A DNA stretch of 64,000 nucleotides, taken from contig JAEWIR010000028.1 of assembly GCA_023386965.1 (NCBI GenBank), positions 47,835 through 111,834 on the forward strand, read 5' to 3'. Position numbers and translations under genes: made by a program. The first letter of the stretch is position 1. Every line of letters begins with the position of its first letter. Shown here piece by piece: positions 1-9,013 of the stretch. Source of the DNA: Bacteroidota bacterium (lineage in GTDB: Bacteria; Bacteroidota; Bacteroidia; Flavobacteriales; Weeksellaceae). The notes beneath the pieces were generated by a model, which saw only the letters and a list, made by a program, of their open reading frames with translations, made no database searches and was not told where the DNA came from.

Positions 1-514
1 TTAAGCGGTTGTCATAAGAAGCCAGGTATACCATGTCAAACAGCGCATTGGTACTGGCTTGTTGTTCCGGCAGGTAAATATAATTGGTAATAAGCTGGAA
101 GCCGTGTGTTGCACAGTCTTTTTTATCGAAAGAAAATACTCTGTCAAAAAGGTTAAGTACATGTTCCGCGGGGTTTCTTGCCAGACTGTCATAGAGATAG
201 GCAATGTAACGTCCGGTATATTTTCTGATCTGTTGATGTATTTTCCGGTCTATCTGTTCGGGATTGATAACAAGGATCTGGTCCTGCCGACCCAATGTTT
301 TAAGCTGATCCAGAATAAGTTGTTGCCTTTGCTGTTTTTTAAGATTCTTTTTAAGGAATATTTTTGAAAAGGCATTTTCAGCACGTGCGGCGATGTTCCT
401 GTGCCTGTAAGCGCCAAGATTAATATGGTGCGCATTGATCCCTCTTTTTTTGAGTGCCTCCACTATATGAGCATCATACTGCCAAAAATCGAAACTGATT
501 ACGCAAATATTCAT
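1..514 (-). CDS. Partial conserved protein, glycosyltransferase-like (runs off left edge)
   Basis: Reading from the ATG at 512-514 towards the left edge gives 171 codons without a stop, so only the N-terminal part is in the window. The start reads MNICVISFDFWQYD, followed by an ALKKRGINAHHINLG stretch, a beta-alpha pattern like the N-terminal Rossmann half of GT-B sugar transferases or CgeB-like proteins. A basic stretch (KIFLKKNLKKQQRQQ, residues about 55-69) follows. It lies just upstream, on the same strand, of a family-2 glycosyltransferase, which fits a surface polysaccharide role. Coding is seen directly; the transferase function is only a guess from fold pattern and neighbour. Confidence 0.6.
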   Translation of the reverse strand, partial: MNICVISFDFWQYDAHIVEALKKRGINAHHINLGAYRHRNIAARAENAFSKIFLKKNLKKQQRQQLILDQLKTLGRQDQILVINPEQIDRKIHQQIRKYTGRYIAYLYDSLARNPAEHVLNLFDRVFSFDKKDCATHGFQLITNYIYLPEQQASTNALFDMVYLASYDNRL

Positions 515-610
515 GCTGCAAATTAAAGAAAATTTGACGGAAAAGGGTCCGCAGGCCAGTGTTAAGCATCAAAAGAATGTAAAGAGTATCCTTATCATTC
601 TAAATATACT

Positions 611-1360
611 TTAGGGTGAATTTCTAAGATAGAGTTTTATGTATTTCAGGAAAGTATAATAACTTGTACAGACAGCGGCATACAGACCCATAATCCCGTC
701 AAGGAAGCCGAGTTTAAAAATAAATCCGTTGATAAAATTGAAAAAGGGGCCAAAAAGGATTTTTATTACGCCCACTTTTTTTCCGGCCAAAGTATATTTT
801 TCTGCCATCAGCGTGGAGTAACGGTTTATTTTGTCAATGTGCTGACTTACGCTGTTATAGGTGTAATGATTTATCCTGCCTTCCAGTTCGGCTATCCGAC
901 CGGAAGTCAGAAATTTTTCATGGACATGGTCATTGGAATACGCTCCGCAGCCTTTCCGGAACAGTCTTTCCCGGCTCACCGATCCCCAACCGCCGTAACG
1001 GAGATGCTTTCCCAACAGGATATTGTTGAACTTTATCCGGTAAACATCTGCTTCGCCTTTACCGGAAATAATTTCCCTTATGGAGTCTTTCGCCTGATTA
1101 TCGATGATCTCGTCGGCGTCCGGAAAAAGAATCCATTCGCCGCTGCACTGCGACAGTGCAAAGTTTTTCTGAGGTCCATATCCGGCAAATTGATGGGTAA
1201 TAAACCTAACGGAAGGGTACTTAGCTGCAATCTCCTTTGTGCTGTCTGTTGAAAAACTGTCTGCAATGATGATCTCATCAGCAATATCAGCCAATGATTC
1301 TAAGAAGCGCCCGATATTCTTTTCTTCATTAAAGGTGATGACAACTGCCGAAAGTCTCAT
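611..1360 (-). CDS. Family 2 glycosyltransferase (WaaE/KdtX-like)
   Basis: A 249-residue GT-A fold transferase. It opens with LSAVVITFNEEKNIGRFLESL, the nucleotide-sugar binding start of GT2 enzymes, and carries the acidic metal-binding motif as FPDADEI near residue 100. The GYGPQKNFAL segment and the overall size resemble the WaaE/KdtX branch, which adds glucose to the lipopolysaccharide core; the true substrate cannot be read from sequence. The C-terminal 40-50 residues are hydrophobic and aromatic, suggesting membrane association. Its ATG overlaps the TAA of rocD by one base (TAATG), so the two are probably translated from one message. Start is fixed by that overlap. Confidence 0.85.
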   Translation of the reverse strand: MRLSAVVITFNEEKNIGRFLESLADIADEIIIADSFSTDSTKEIAAKYPSVRFITHQFAGYGPQKNFALSQCSGEWILFPDADEIIDNQAKDSIREIISGKGEADVYRIKFNNILLGKHLRYGGWGSVSRERLFRKGCGAYSNDHVHEKFLTSGRIAELEGRINHYTYNSVSQHIDKINRYSTLMAEKYTLAGKKVGVIKILFGPFFNFINGFIFKLGFLDGIMGLYAAVCTSYYTFLKYIKLYLRNSP

Positions 1361-2598
1361 TACCTTTTAAATTCCGATACGGTTTTTTGGATGATGCTAA
1401 CGCACTCCATCAGCTGTTCTTCAGTGATCACCAAAGGCGGTGCCAGACGGATGATATTTCCATGCGTTGGCTTGGCCAGAAGACCGTTTTTCATCAGGTC
1501 CACACAAAGATTCCAGGCTGTAGGAGAGTCCTGGGTATCATTTATGATGATGGCATTCAGCAAACCTTTACCGCGTACACTTACGATGAGGTCTGTTTTT
1601 GTAATGATTTTTTCGATTTCATCACGGAACATTTTCCCCAGTCTTTCAGCTCGTTCAGAAAGTCCGTCTTCTTCAACCACATCAAGTGCAGCCATGGCGA
1701 CTGCACAGGCCAGCGGATTGCCGCCAAAAGTTGAACCGTGCTGCCCCGGCTTAATAACATTCATGATGCGGTCATCAGCAAGTACTGCAGATACCGGATA
1801 CATGCCGCCGGAAAGTGCCTTGCCCAGAATCAGAATATCCGGCTGAACTTCTTCATGATGACAGGCGATGAGTTTACCGGTGCGTGCTATACCGGTCTGT
1901 ACTTCATCAGCAATAAAAAGAACGTTGTATTTTTTGCAGAGTTCTGAAGCTCCCTTTAAGTAACCTTCGTCCGGAACATAAACGCCGGCCTCGCCCTGAA
2001 TGGGTTCCACAAGGAATGCCGCCGTTGTGGCAGACTGCTCCCGGAGTATTTGCTCCAGTGCTTCCAGGCTGTTGTAAGGAATTCTCACAAATCCGGGTGT
2101 AAAGGGACCATAATTGGTACTTGCGTCCGGATCATTGGAGAATGAGACAATTGTGGTCGTACGCCCGTGAAAGTTGTTGTCACACACAATGATCTGTGCC
2201 TGGTTTTCCGAAATGCCTTTAACTTCATAGCTCCATTTTCTGGCGATCTTCACTGCGGTTTCCACTGCCTCCGCACCTGAGTTCATTGGCAGCACTTTAT
2301 CGAAACCAAAAAGTTCAGTGATTTTCTTTTCGTATTCGCCCAGTTTGGAATTGTAGAAGGCACGGGACGTAAGCGCCAGTTTTGAAGCCTGGTTTACGAG
2401 TGCTTCCACGATTTTTGGGTGTGAATGACCCTGGTTAACAGCAGAGTAGGCCGACAGGAAATCGAAATACTGTTTCCCTTCAACATCCCAAACATAGACA
2501 CCTTCGCCACGATCCAGTACTACCGGTAGCGGATGATAATTATGGGCACCGTATTTTTCTTCAAGCTGTATATATTCACTGCTGTTCATTGCATTCAT
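1360..2598 (-). CDS. rocD: Ornithine--oxo-acid transaminase
   Basis: Class III PLP aminotransferase of 412 residues that converts ornithine and 2-oxoglutarate into glutamate-5-semialdehyde and glutamate, linking arginine breakdown to proline. Family features include the FLSAYSAVNQGHSHP N-terminal motif, the substrate-binding EPIQGEAGVYVP segment, and the PLP lysine in ILGKALSGGMYPVSAV. Length equals that of the usual bacterial and eukaryotic enzyme. A second in-frame ATG lies three codons downstream (MNSSEY), so the start could be 9 bases later. A minus-strand TAttTTTG box lies 18 bases upstream. It is followed by a one-base overlap with the glycosyltransferase gene. Confidence 0.95.
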   Translation of the reverse strand: MNAMNSSEYIQLEEKYGAHNYHPLPVVLDRGEGVYVWDVEGKQYFDFLSAYSAVNQGHSHPKIVEALVNQASKLALTSRAFYNSKLGEYEKKITELFGFDKVLPMNSGAEAVETAVKIARKWSYEVKGISENQAQIIVCDNNFHGRTTTIVSFSNDPDASTNYGPFTPGFVRIPYNSLEALEQILREQSATTAAFLVEPIQGEAGVYVPDEGYLKGASELCKKYNVLFIADEVQTGIARTGKLIACHHEEVQPDILILGKALSGGMYPVSAVLADDRIMNVIKPGQHGSTFGGNPLACAVAMAALDVVEEDGLSERAERLGKMFRDEIEKIITKTDLIVSVRGKGLLNAIIINDTQDSPTAWNLCVDLMKNGLLAKPTHGNIIRLAPPLVITEEQLMECVSIIQKTVSEFKR

Positions 2599-2615
2599 TG
2601 ATCCATGATTTGAAG

Positions 2616-2623
2616 CAAAAATA
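2616..2623 (-). promoter_or_regulatory. Bacteroidota -7 box for rocD
   Basis: On the minus strand this reads TATTTTTG, matching the TAnnTTTG -7 element of Bacteroidota sigma factors, 18 bases before the rocD ATG. No clear -33 TTG was checked off. Confidence 0.45.
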
Positions 2624-2785
2624 GGGAAATATTTTCAGTTGCCCGTGGTGGAATAATTATGATAGCTGCACCCGTTTCTATTTTGAATTATCGGATCCTC
2701 GTGAAAAATGTGCACAGCAAAAGTATTGTGACAATACCTGGCGGAATTGCAGGTAGAAAATTGGGTACGGCTGGTCCGGATAAAC

Positions 2786-2820
2786 CAAAAAGAATCCGCC
2801 TCAGTAATGAGACGGATTCC
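2786..2820 (-). terminator. Terminator of accC
   Basis: Hairpin GAATCCG...CGGATTC (2792-2798 with 2813-2819) with an inner CTCA/TGAG pairing. Read on the minus strand it is followed by a run of T (TTTTTGG), 23 bases after the accC stop. The remaining intergenic DNA from 2599 to 2785 holds nothing else I recognise. Confidence 0.75.
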
Positions 2821-2842
2821 TGTATCAATAAGTGTTGATTAT

Positions 2843-4195
2843 TTAATGGTCAAATTTCTTATCCATCACAAAATCTTCCATGAATTTCGTGGTGTAATTT
2901 CCGGCCAGGTAATCTTCATTTTCCATAAGTTGTCTGTGGAATGGAATTGTAGTCTTCACTCCCTCAATATAGAATTCTTCCAGAGCACGTTTCATCTTGG
3001 AGATGGCCTCTTCGCGGGTTTGCGCCGTCGTGATCAGCTTGGCAATCATGGAATCATAATTGGATGGGATGGTATAACCCGCATATACGTGAGTATCTAC
3101 ACGGATTCCGTGTCCTCCAGGAATATTAAGACCTGTAATTTTTCCCGGTGATGGTCTGAAATCGTTGTAAGGATCTTCCGCATTGATACGGCATTCAATA
3201 GAGTGCAGTTTTGGATAATAGTTGATACCGCTGATGGGTGAGCCTGAAGCCAAAAGGATTTGCTCACGGATCAGGTCATAATCCACCACCTGCTCGGTAA
3301 TCGGGTGCTCTACCTGAATACGTGTATTCATTTCCATGAAGTAGAAATTCCTGTGTTTGTCCACCAGGAATTCAATGGTTCCTACGCCTTCATACCCGAT
3401 ATATTCAGCCGCTTTCACAGCTGCATCCCCCATTTTTTCACGAAGTTCATCGGTCATGAACGGTGATGGAGTTTCTTCTGTAAGTTTTTGGTTTCTTCTC
3501 TGTACGGAGCAGTCCCTTTCGGAAAGGTGACAGGCTTTGCCATATTGGTCGCCGGCAATCTGAATTTCAATATGCCTTGGCTCCTCTATAAGTTTTTCCA
3601 TGTACATGCCGCCGTTTCCACATGCGGCAACAGCTTCCTGTATGGCAGATTCCCAGTGATCCTTAAGGTCCTCTTCCTTCCAGACGGCCCTCATCCCTTT
3701 TCCGCCACCACCTGCGGTAGCTTTAATCATTACAGGGTAACCGACTTCCTTAGCCAGCTGAACTGCATGTTCGTAAGAGTCTATGAGTCCGTCGGAACCC
3801 GGAACGCAGGGAACACCCGCTTCCTTCATCGTTGCTTTCGCGTTCGCCTTATCTCCCATACGGTCAATCTGCTCCGGTGTAGCACCAATGAACTTAATAC
3901 CGTTTTTCTGGCAGATTCTGGAAAAGTTGGAGTTTTCGGAAAGAAACCCGTAGCCCGGATGGATGGCATCTGCATTTGTAATTTCGGCAGCTGCGATGAT
4001 GTTTGGGATCTTAAGATAGGAATCCTTGCTCATGGCCGGACCTATACAAACCGCTTCATCTGCAAATCTTACATGGAGGCTGTCCTTATCGGCAGTAGAG
4101 TATACTGCAACGGTCTTAATGCCCATTTCCTTACAGGTGCGGAGTATACGCATAGCGATTTCGCCCCTGTTGGCAATTAATATTTTTTTGAACAT
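2843..4195 (-). CDS. accC: Acetyl-CoA carboxylase, biotin carboxylase subunit
   Basis: ATP-grasp enzyme of 450 residues (family usual about 447-450) that carboxylates biotin on AccB using bicarbonate and ATP, the first half-reaction of fatty acid synthesis. Starts MFKKILIANRGEIAMRI. The glycine-rich ATP loop KATAGGGGKGM, the ERDCSVQRRNQK segment, the metal/catalytic FMEMNTRIQVEHPITE block and the C-terminal RINAEDP motif are all intact. It lies directly downstream of accB (83-base gap, same strand), so the two form the biotin half of ACC. The carboxyltransferase genes are not in the window. Confidence 0.98.
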   Translation of the reverse strand: MFKKILIANRGEIAMRILRTCKEMGIKTVAVYSTADKDSLHVRFADEAVCIGPAMSKDSYLKIPNIIAAAEITNADAIHPGYGFLSENSNFSRICQKNGIKFIGATPEQIDRMGDKANAKATMKEAGVPCVPGSDGLIDSYEHAVQLAKEVGYPVMIKATAGGGGKGMRAVWKEEDLKDHWESAIQEAVAACGNGGMYMEKLIEEPRHIEIQIAGDQYGKACHLSERDCSVQRRNQKLTEETPSPFMTDELREKMGDAAVKAAEYIGYEGVGTIEFLVDKHRNFYFMEMNTRIQVEHPITEQVVDYDLIREQILLASGSPISGINYYPKLHSIECRINAEDPYNDFRPSPGKITGLNIPGGHGIRVDTHVYAGYTIPSNYDSMIAKLITTAQTREEAISKMKRALEEFYIEGVKTTIPFHRQLMENEDYLAGNYTTKFMEDFVMDKKFDH

Positions 4196-4278
4196 TTCTT
4201 GATTTTAAATTTTAAATTCTGAATTTTAAATTATCCGGCTAAATAATGTCCGGAATTATAATTTACAATTTAAAATGA

Positions 4279-4761
4279 CTAGGAAGGGTCTACTAAGAAC
4301 AGAGGCTGGTCGTACTCTACAGGAGTAGCATCATCCACTAGGATTTTAACGATTTTTCCTGAGATTTCGGATTCGATTTGGTTGAAAAGCTTCATCGCTT
4401 CAATAACGCAAACCACCTTTCCGTTGGATACTTCATCGCCTACATTAACAAAAACATCTTTATCTGGACTTGGCTTTCTGTAGAAAGTACCAATCATTGG
4501 AGATTTGATGGTAAGGTATTTACTGTCATCAGATGCAGTTTCAGCAGGTTTCTCGGCAGCAGCAGGTGCGGCCTGTGGTGCTGCCTGCGGTGCAGGTGCC
4601 TGGCCCTGGTACATCGCAGGTTGTGAGATATAGCTCACTGTGTCATTTCCTGCCAAAGGAGTTTTGATCGTAATTTCAAAATCCTTCGTCTTATACTTCA
4701 CTTCGGAAACCTCTGCTTTTGATACAAATTTAATGAGGTTTTGTATTTCTCTAATGTCCAT
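4279..4761 (-). CDS. accB: Acetyl-CoA carboxylase biotin carboxyl carrier protein
   Basis: 160-residue carrier that moves carboxylated biotin between the carboxylase and carboxyltransferase. The N-terminal domain (residues 1-45) is followed by an Ala/Pro/Gln-rich flexible linker (about 55-85) and the C-terminal lipoyl/biotinyl domain. The biotinylated lysine lies in CVIEAMKLFNQIESE (EAMKL motif), and the downstream GKIVKILVDDATPVEYDQPLF closes the domain. First gene of the accB-accC pair. A minus-strand TATCTTTG box lies 23 bases upstream of the ATG. Confidence 0.97.
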   Translation of the reverse strand: MDIREIQNLIKFVSKAEVSEVKYKTKDFEITIKTPLAGNDTVSYISQPAMYQGQAPAPQAAPQAAPAAAEKPAETASDDSKYLTIKSPMIGTFYRKPSPDKDVFVNVGDEVSNGKVVCVIEAMKLFNQIESEISGKIVKILVDDATPVEYDQPLFLVDPS

Positions 4762-4783
4762 ATTTGATGTTTAATTAAGGTTT

Positions 4784-4791
4784 CAAAGATA
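4784..4791 (-). promoter_or_regulatory. -7 box for accB-accC
   Basis: Minus-strand TATCTTTG (TAnnTTTG consensus) 23 bases upstream of the accB ATG, at the position expected for the operon promoter. Confidence 0.5.
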
Positions 4792-4812
4792 CCAATTTTT
4801 AAGAAAACACAA

Positions 4813-4852
4813 CAAAAAACCACCCGAAAGTATTGTAATCGAGTGGTTTTTT
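4813..4852 (-). terminator. Terminator after rpmF
   Basis: AAAAAACCAC...GTGGTTTTTT hairpin with U-runs on both sides, located between rpmF and the accB promoter. It ends yceD-rpmF transcription and separates it from accB. Confidence 0.75.
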
Positions 4853-4886
4853 ATGTGAAATCGAAGTTTTGCGTTAAGAAATAATC

Positions 4887-5090
4887 TTAAGCTTCTTCTG
4901 TCGTTTCTGTCGTTTTTTCCATTACTACCTTTCCTCTGTAGTAAAGTTTTCCTTCATGCCAGTGAGCTCTGTGGTACAGGTGCAGTTCACCTGACGCAGC
5001 GTCTTTAGCAAGCTGAGGAACTGATGCCTTGTAGTGCGTTCTTCTTTTATCTCTTCTTGTAGACGACTGTCTTCTCTTTGGATGTGCCAT
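4887..5090 (-). CDS. rpmF: Large-subunit ribosomal protein L32 (zinc-free form)
   Basis: 67 residues, starting MAHPKRRQSSTRRDKRRTHY, the signature start of bL32. The second half, LAKDAASGELHLYHRAHWH, lacks the two CXXC pairs of zinc-binding L32, so this is the C-minus (zinc-independent) paralogue type. It follows the yceD/DUF177 gene by 26 bases, the conserved yceD-rpmF order. The acidic Glu/Thr-rich tail (METTTETTEEA-like) is common in this group. Confidence 0.95.
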   Translation of the reverse strand: MAHPKRRQSSTRRDKRRTHYKASVPQLAKDAASGELHLYHRAHWHEGKLYYRGKVVMEKTTETTEEA

Positions 5091-5116
5091 TGCTAATAAT
5101 TATTAATTATTCTATG

Positions 5117-5638
5117 TTAATTTTTATCTTTTAATTTTCTCAGGGCGTCCCATCTGGGATCTGCCTCCGGTTCTTTTTCTGTTTCTTCCTGCGGTTTGTA
5201 TTTCTCCAGGTTCTCTATATCCTCATCGGAGATATTTGGTGAGATCTTCTTCATCGGAATCGCCAGCATCACTTCTTCGTAAATGAACTGCACTACATTG
5301 AAGGCATGATCATTACGCGGAATGGTAATTACTTCCTCTTCGCTGTCATCATACTCCTCGCCGAACTGCACAAGCAGGCGCATCTCGCTGGATATAGGAT
5401 GGTCAAACCGGTCATTTGTAATATCACAGGTCAGGTTTACAGTTCCTGAAGTAGTTATCCAGAACTCCAGAAAAGTAGTGTGTTTCTCCATTAAAACATC
5501 AGCTACCAGTTTGGGGTCTGTAAACTCCTGCTCTGTATCAAACAGTTGAAAGAACTCCTTATCTATCTCAAACCGGAAGTTATGCTTTCCGTTTTTAAGG
5601 CCGGAAAATACAACTTCATATTTTCTTAGCTTCTCCAT
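5117..5638 (-). CDS. YceD/DUF177 family protein (23S rRNA accumulation protein)
   Basis: About 173 residues of the DUF177 family, linked to 23S rRNA accumulation and ribosome assembly and usually encoded next to rpmF as here. The family-typical FWITTSGTVNLTCDITNDRFDHPI segment is present, although the family CxRCL-type motif is reduced to one Cys. The C-terminal PRWDALRKLKD motif is conserved in DUF177 (DPRWAAL). I chose the ATG at 5638 (MEKLRKYEVVF) rather than the upstream ATG at 5653, because a -7 like box (5651-5658) overlaps the latter. Confidence 0.85.
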   Translation of the reverse strand: MEKLRKYEVVFSGLKNGKHNFRFEIDKEFFQLFDTEQEFTDPKLVADVLMEKHTTFLEFWITTSGTVNLTCDITNDRFDHPISSEMRLLVQFGEEYDDSEEEVITIPRNDHAFNVVQFIYEEVMLAIPMKKISPNISDEDIENLEKYKPQEETEKEPEADPRWDALRKLKDKN

Positions 5639-5677
5639 AAAATGAGTGTGCAAAAATATGCATTATTTTTTAATTAG

Positions 5678-5685
5678 CAAATATA
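5678..5685 (-). promoter_or_regulatory. -7 box for yceD-rpmF
   Basis: Minus-strand TATATTTG about 40 bases upstream of the chosen yceD start. A second, closer TATTTTTG at 5651-5658 overlaps the longer start codon. Confidence 0.4.
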
Positions 5686-5778
5686 TTTCAACCAATGTTC
5701 AGTAATTGGCTGCTCAATGATAACGCGTTCAGAATTAAAATGGTACCGCGCTATCTGCATGAACCAAAAATGGTCATG

Positions 5779-6870
5779 TTACCTTGCTGAATCTTTAGGC
5801 AAATCTTCATCTACACCATTGTCTGCTGCAGCCCGCTTGGGTTTGAGTCGGGATTCCATCAATGCCTGATATTCGGATCTGTTCTTAAAAATCCGCACTG
5901 CCGCAAAAACTGCTTCGCGGAAACTCTGTTCATCTGCCGTGTTTTGTCCTGCTATATCGTAAGCGACACCATGATCCGGTGAAGTACGTATAAATGGCAG
6001 GCCGGCGGTATAATTCACTCCGTCGGCATAAGCCAGAGTTTTGAAGGGAGCAAGTCCCTGGTCATGATACATGGCCAGTACAGCATCGAAGTTCCGGTAC
6101 TTCTCCGGCTGGAAAAAACTGTCGGCCGGGAAGGGACCGAAAGCCATAATGCCATTGTCAAAGATTTCGGCAATTGCAGGTTGAATGATTTCAATTTCTT
6201 CCCTTCCGATCTGACCGCCATCGCCCGCATGTGGGTTTAGACCCAATACGGCAATCTTGGGTTTCTGGATCTGGAAATCCTCAATAAGGCACTGGTTAAG
6301 AAGTTTGATCTGTTTCTTGATCTTTTCTTTTGAGATGCTTGCGGCTACCTGCGACACGGGAATATGGTGGGTGGATACTGCGACCTTAAGGTCATCCGTT
6401 ACCAGGAACATGAGTCCTTTTCTGCCGGCTTTTTCTTCCAGGTAACCGGTGTGGCCGGCATGAGCAAAACCCTGCTTCATCATTTCGTCCTTATTGATAG
6501 GTGCGGTTACCAGCACGTCTATTTCGTTGTTTAATAGTGCGGCCGTAGCTGCCTCCAGGGAATCGATGGCCATTTTCGTAGATTCTTCTGTGGGTTTGCC
6601 CAGTTCTACATTTACATTGTCCTTCCAAAGGTTCACCATATTGATTTTGCCGCCCTGGGCTTCGGTGGCTTCATTGATATAATGGAAACTTTGCTGAAGT
6701 TTGAAGATGTTTTTCTGATAAGTGAAGAGTTTACCTGATGCAAAGATGACAGGTGTGAAAAAGTCCGTGATGCTTTTGTCGTTCAGGGTTTTCATTATAA
6801 TCTCGGGGCCGATACCGTTAAAATCACCAACCGAAATTCCCACCCGCACCTTATGTTGTTTTGAACTCAT
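5779..6870 (-). CDS. pdxA: 4-hydroxythreonine-4-phosphate dehydrogenase
   Basis: 363-residue NAD-dependent enzyme of vitamin B6 synthesis: it oxidises 4-phosphohydroxy-threonine, and the product condenses with deoxyxylulose phosphate through PdxJ. Family motifs include VGISVGDFNGIGPEI at the N-terminus, TAPINKDEM, the metal-binding histidines in FAHAGHTGYLEE, LNPHAGDGGQIG, and AMYHDQGLAPFK. The C-terminal 25 residues are charged and extend beyond the family core. It is divergent from ribE, with about 105 bases between them. Confidence 0.96.
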   Translation of the reverse strand: MSSKQHKVRVGISVGDFNGIGPEIIMKTLNDKSITDFFTPVIFASGKLFTYQKNIFKLQQSFHYINEATEAQGGKINMVNLWKDNVNVELGKPTEESTKMAIDSLEAATAALLNNEIDVLVTAPINKDEMMKQGFAHAGHTGYLEEKAGRKGLMFLVTDDLKVAVSTHHIPVSQVAASISKEKIKKQIKLLNQCLIEDFQIQKPKIAVLGLNPHAGDGGQIGREEIEIIQPAIAEIFDNGIMAFGPFPADSFFQPEKYRNFDAVLAMYHDQGLAPFKTLAYADGVNYTAGLPFIRTSPDHGVAYDIAGQNTADEQSFREAVFAAVRIFKNRSEYQALMESRLKPKRAAADNGVDEDLPKDSAR

Positions 6871-6900
6871 ATCACTATCTTTGGATTTGTTTAAAGTTTA

Positions 6901-6908
6901 CAAATTTA
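6901..6908 (-). promoter_or_regulatory. -7 box for pdxA
   Basis: Minus-strand TAAATTTG 31 bases upstream of the pdxA ATG, in the pdxA/ribE divergent intergenic region. Confidence 0.45.
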
Positions 6909-6975
6909 TAAATTTAAGAATAACTTTCTGTATTAATGTACAGTCACCCAAACATCGTTAATAACACTTTATTTT

Positions 6976-7569
6976 ATGTTTACAGGCATCGTTGAGTCTA
7001 CCGGCACCGTTGAAAAAATAGAAAGACAGGGCCGCAATATCCATTTTACCATGAGCTGTGCATTTGCTCATGAACTCACCATAGACCAAAGCGTTGCTCA
7101 TAACGGCTGCTGCCTCACGGTGGTGGAACTCCTGCAGGGGGGGTATGTGGTAACCGCAATAGACGAAACCCTTAAGAAGACCAATTTAAGCAGCTGGACT
7201 GTAGGTTCTGAGGTAAATCTTGAGAGGTGCATGATGATGAACGGCCGTTTGGACGGACATATTGTTCAGGGGCATGTAGACCTTACTGGCAGGCTTATTG
7301 CAATGGAGCAGAAGGACGGAAGTTACGTGCTTACTTTCGGGTATGATGCAGGTAGTGATTTTATTACCGTCCCACAGGGTTCAATTACAGTAAACGGAAT
7401 CAGTCTTACAGTTGCCGAAAGTGGCGACAACCGTTTTTCGGTGGCAGTGATACCATACACCTGGAATTTTACAAATATGAAAAACTTAAAAGTCGGCGAT
7501 GAGGTCAATCTTGAATTTGATATCATCGGAAAATACATAGCCAAACTCACAGCCAAGCATGCCACTTAG
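6976..7569 (+). CDS. ribE: Riboflavin synthase, alpha subunit
   Basis: 197 residues made of two repeated lumazine-binding barrels (about 1-88 and 97-190). Each begins with the family pattern: MFTGIVESTGTVEKIE, and HIVQGHVDLTGR in the second. It disproportionates two 6,7-dimethyl-8-ribityllumazine molecules to riboflavin. Length fits the family. No FMN riboswitch-like structure is seen upstream. The last 11 bases overlap the start of the sensor kinase gene, so the two are probably co-transcribed although functionally unrelated. Confidence 0.96.
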   Translation: MFTGIVESTGTVEKIERQGRNIHFTMSCAFAHELTIDQSVAHNGCCLTVVELLQGGYVVTAIDETLKKTNLSSWTVGSEVNLERCMMMNGRLDGHIVQGHVDLTGRLIAMEQKDGSYVLTFGYDAGSDFITVPQGSITVNGISLTVAESGDNRFSVAVIPYTWNFTNMKNLKVGDEVNLEFDIIGKYIAKLTAKHAT

Positions 7570-9013
7570 TAAATATAAAGGTTACAGTCTTCGGAACAGG
7601 GTTTTCTGGGGTTTTATCGTAGTTTGTATTCTGAGCATGGCCGGTTCGTCTATGCTTTCCTATTTTCTGCTGAAAAACAATGCCAAGGAGCAAAGCCGCA
7701 CGGATATGCAGAATAAGACCAACAGTCTTATGGCGGCACTGGACTATGCCGTGAGCCAGAAGCCTGTAAGTACGGAGCAGTTGCCCGAGGTTCTCAAAAA
7801 TAAAATTCTGGAAATTGCCGATATCACTAAGCAGGATATTATCATCTATGATCTGAACGGTAATTTTCTCCTTTCCAACAGGGAAAGCAATTTGGTAGCA
7901 CAGAAAAAAATACCACAGAACATTTTACACGGTGTAGTTGCCGGTAACAAAAGGGTTGATGTACCGGAGTATGATGCTACCGTGGGTGCAAATAAAACTT
8001 CATCTTACACCATATTTCAGAACAACTCGCTGGAGCCTATTGGTATCGTTTATTTTCCCTACTATCATAATGACAGTGCGCATATGGATATTTTGAATAA
8101 ATATCTTAAGTACATGGTTTTGGTCAATTTGCTCGTAATTATATTTGGTATATGGTTAAGTTGGGTGATTTCCAGGCATCTTACAGATGCAATCTCCAAG
8201 TTTTCTGAGGTAATTACCCGCATCACCATTTTTGATAAGGAAATGCAGCCCATATCTTACTATCAGAATGATGAGTTAGGTGCTTTGGTGAAAGCCTACA
8301 ATAAAATGATTCTCCAGATCCAGGACCATAAGGACCGACTGGCTTTCAGCGAAAAAGAAAAGGCCTGGCGCGAAATGGCTAAGCAGGTTGCTCATGAAGT
8401 CAAGAATCCGCTGACTCCTATGAAGCTAACCATCCAGAATTTCGAACGTAAATTTAATCCCGAAGATCCTGATATAAAGGAAAAACTTAAAAAGATGAGC
8501 TCATCAGTGATTGACCAGATTGATATGGTTGCCACTGTAGCCACAGCCTTCTCTCAGTTTGCTCAGTTGCCGGAAAAAAACAATGAGACCTTTCATCTGA
8601 ATGCTGAGGTGGAATCCATTCTCAGAATTTTTAATAACGACCGCATTTTTGTACACAGTAACAGGGATGATATCCTTATAAAAATGGACAGGATCTATCT
8701 GAACCGGATAATAACCAACCTTATTACCAACGCCAAGCAGGCAGTGGAAGATACAGCCGAACCAATTATTAATGTAGATCTGGAGCAGATAAACAAAAGG
8801 GTGATTATCTCTGTAGATGATAACGGCGTAGGAATAGACGGAAGTATGATCGATCGTATCTTTGAGCCAAGTTTCACTTCTAAATCATCAGGGATGGGTC
8901 TGGGGCTTACGATGGTAAGGAGGATGGTGGAGGATTATGGTGGGGTGATCACTGTTAAATCGGAACCCGGCAAGGGGGCTAAGTTCACAGTTTCGCTTCC
9001 AACTAATCTTTAA
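7559..9013 (+). CDS. Membrane sensor histidine kinase (NtrY-like, HAMP)
   Basis: 484 residues. TM1 at about residues 12-35, a periplasmic sensing domain to about 185, TM2 (LVNLLVIIFGIWLSWVI, about 188-208), then HAMP. The phosphoacceptor His lies in the H-box MAKQVAHEVKNPLTPMKL. ATPase boxes are N (NRIITNLITNAKQA), G1 (DNGVGID), F (FEPSFTSKS) and G2 (GMGLGLTMV). H-box and HAMP most resemble NtrY-type kinases. There is no receiver domain and no adjacent response regulator, so the partner is unknown. It overlaps ribE by 11 bases, and its stop shares one base with trmN6. Confidence 0.9.
   Translation: MPLSKYKGYSLRNRVFWGFIVVCILSMAGSSMLSYFLLKNNAKEQSRTDMQNKTNSLMAALDYAVSQKPVSTEQLPEVLKNKILEIADITKQDIIIYDLNGNFLLSNRESNLVAQKKIPQNILHGVVAGNKRVDVPEYDATVGANKTSSYTIFQNNSLEPIGIVYFPYYHNDSAHMDILNKYLKYMVLVNLLVIIFGIWLSWVISRHLTDAISKFSEVITRITIFDKEMQPISYYQNDELGALVKAYNKMILQIQDHKDRLAFSEKEKAWREMAKQVAHEVKNPLTPMKLTIQNFERKFNPEDPDIKEKLKKMSSSVIDQIDMVATVATAFSQFAQLPEKNNETFHLNAEVESILRIFNNDRIFVHSNRDDILIKMDRIYLNRIITNLITNAKQAVEDTAEPIINVDLEQINKRVIISVDDNGVGIDGSMIDRIFEPSFTSKSSGMGLGLTMVRRMVEDYGGVITVKSEPGKGAKFTVSLPTNL

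Noticed and set aside
839..1252. 137-residue plus-strand reading opposite the glycosyltransferase gene
   Set aside because: It is a shadow of a well-supported minus-strand gene and has no recognisable protein features.
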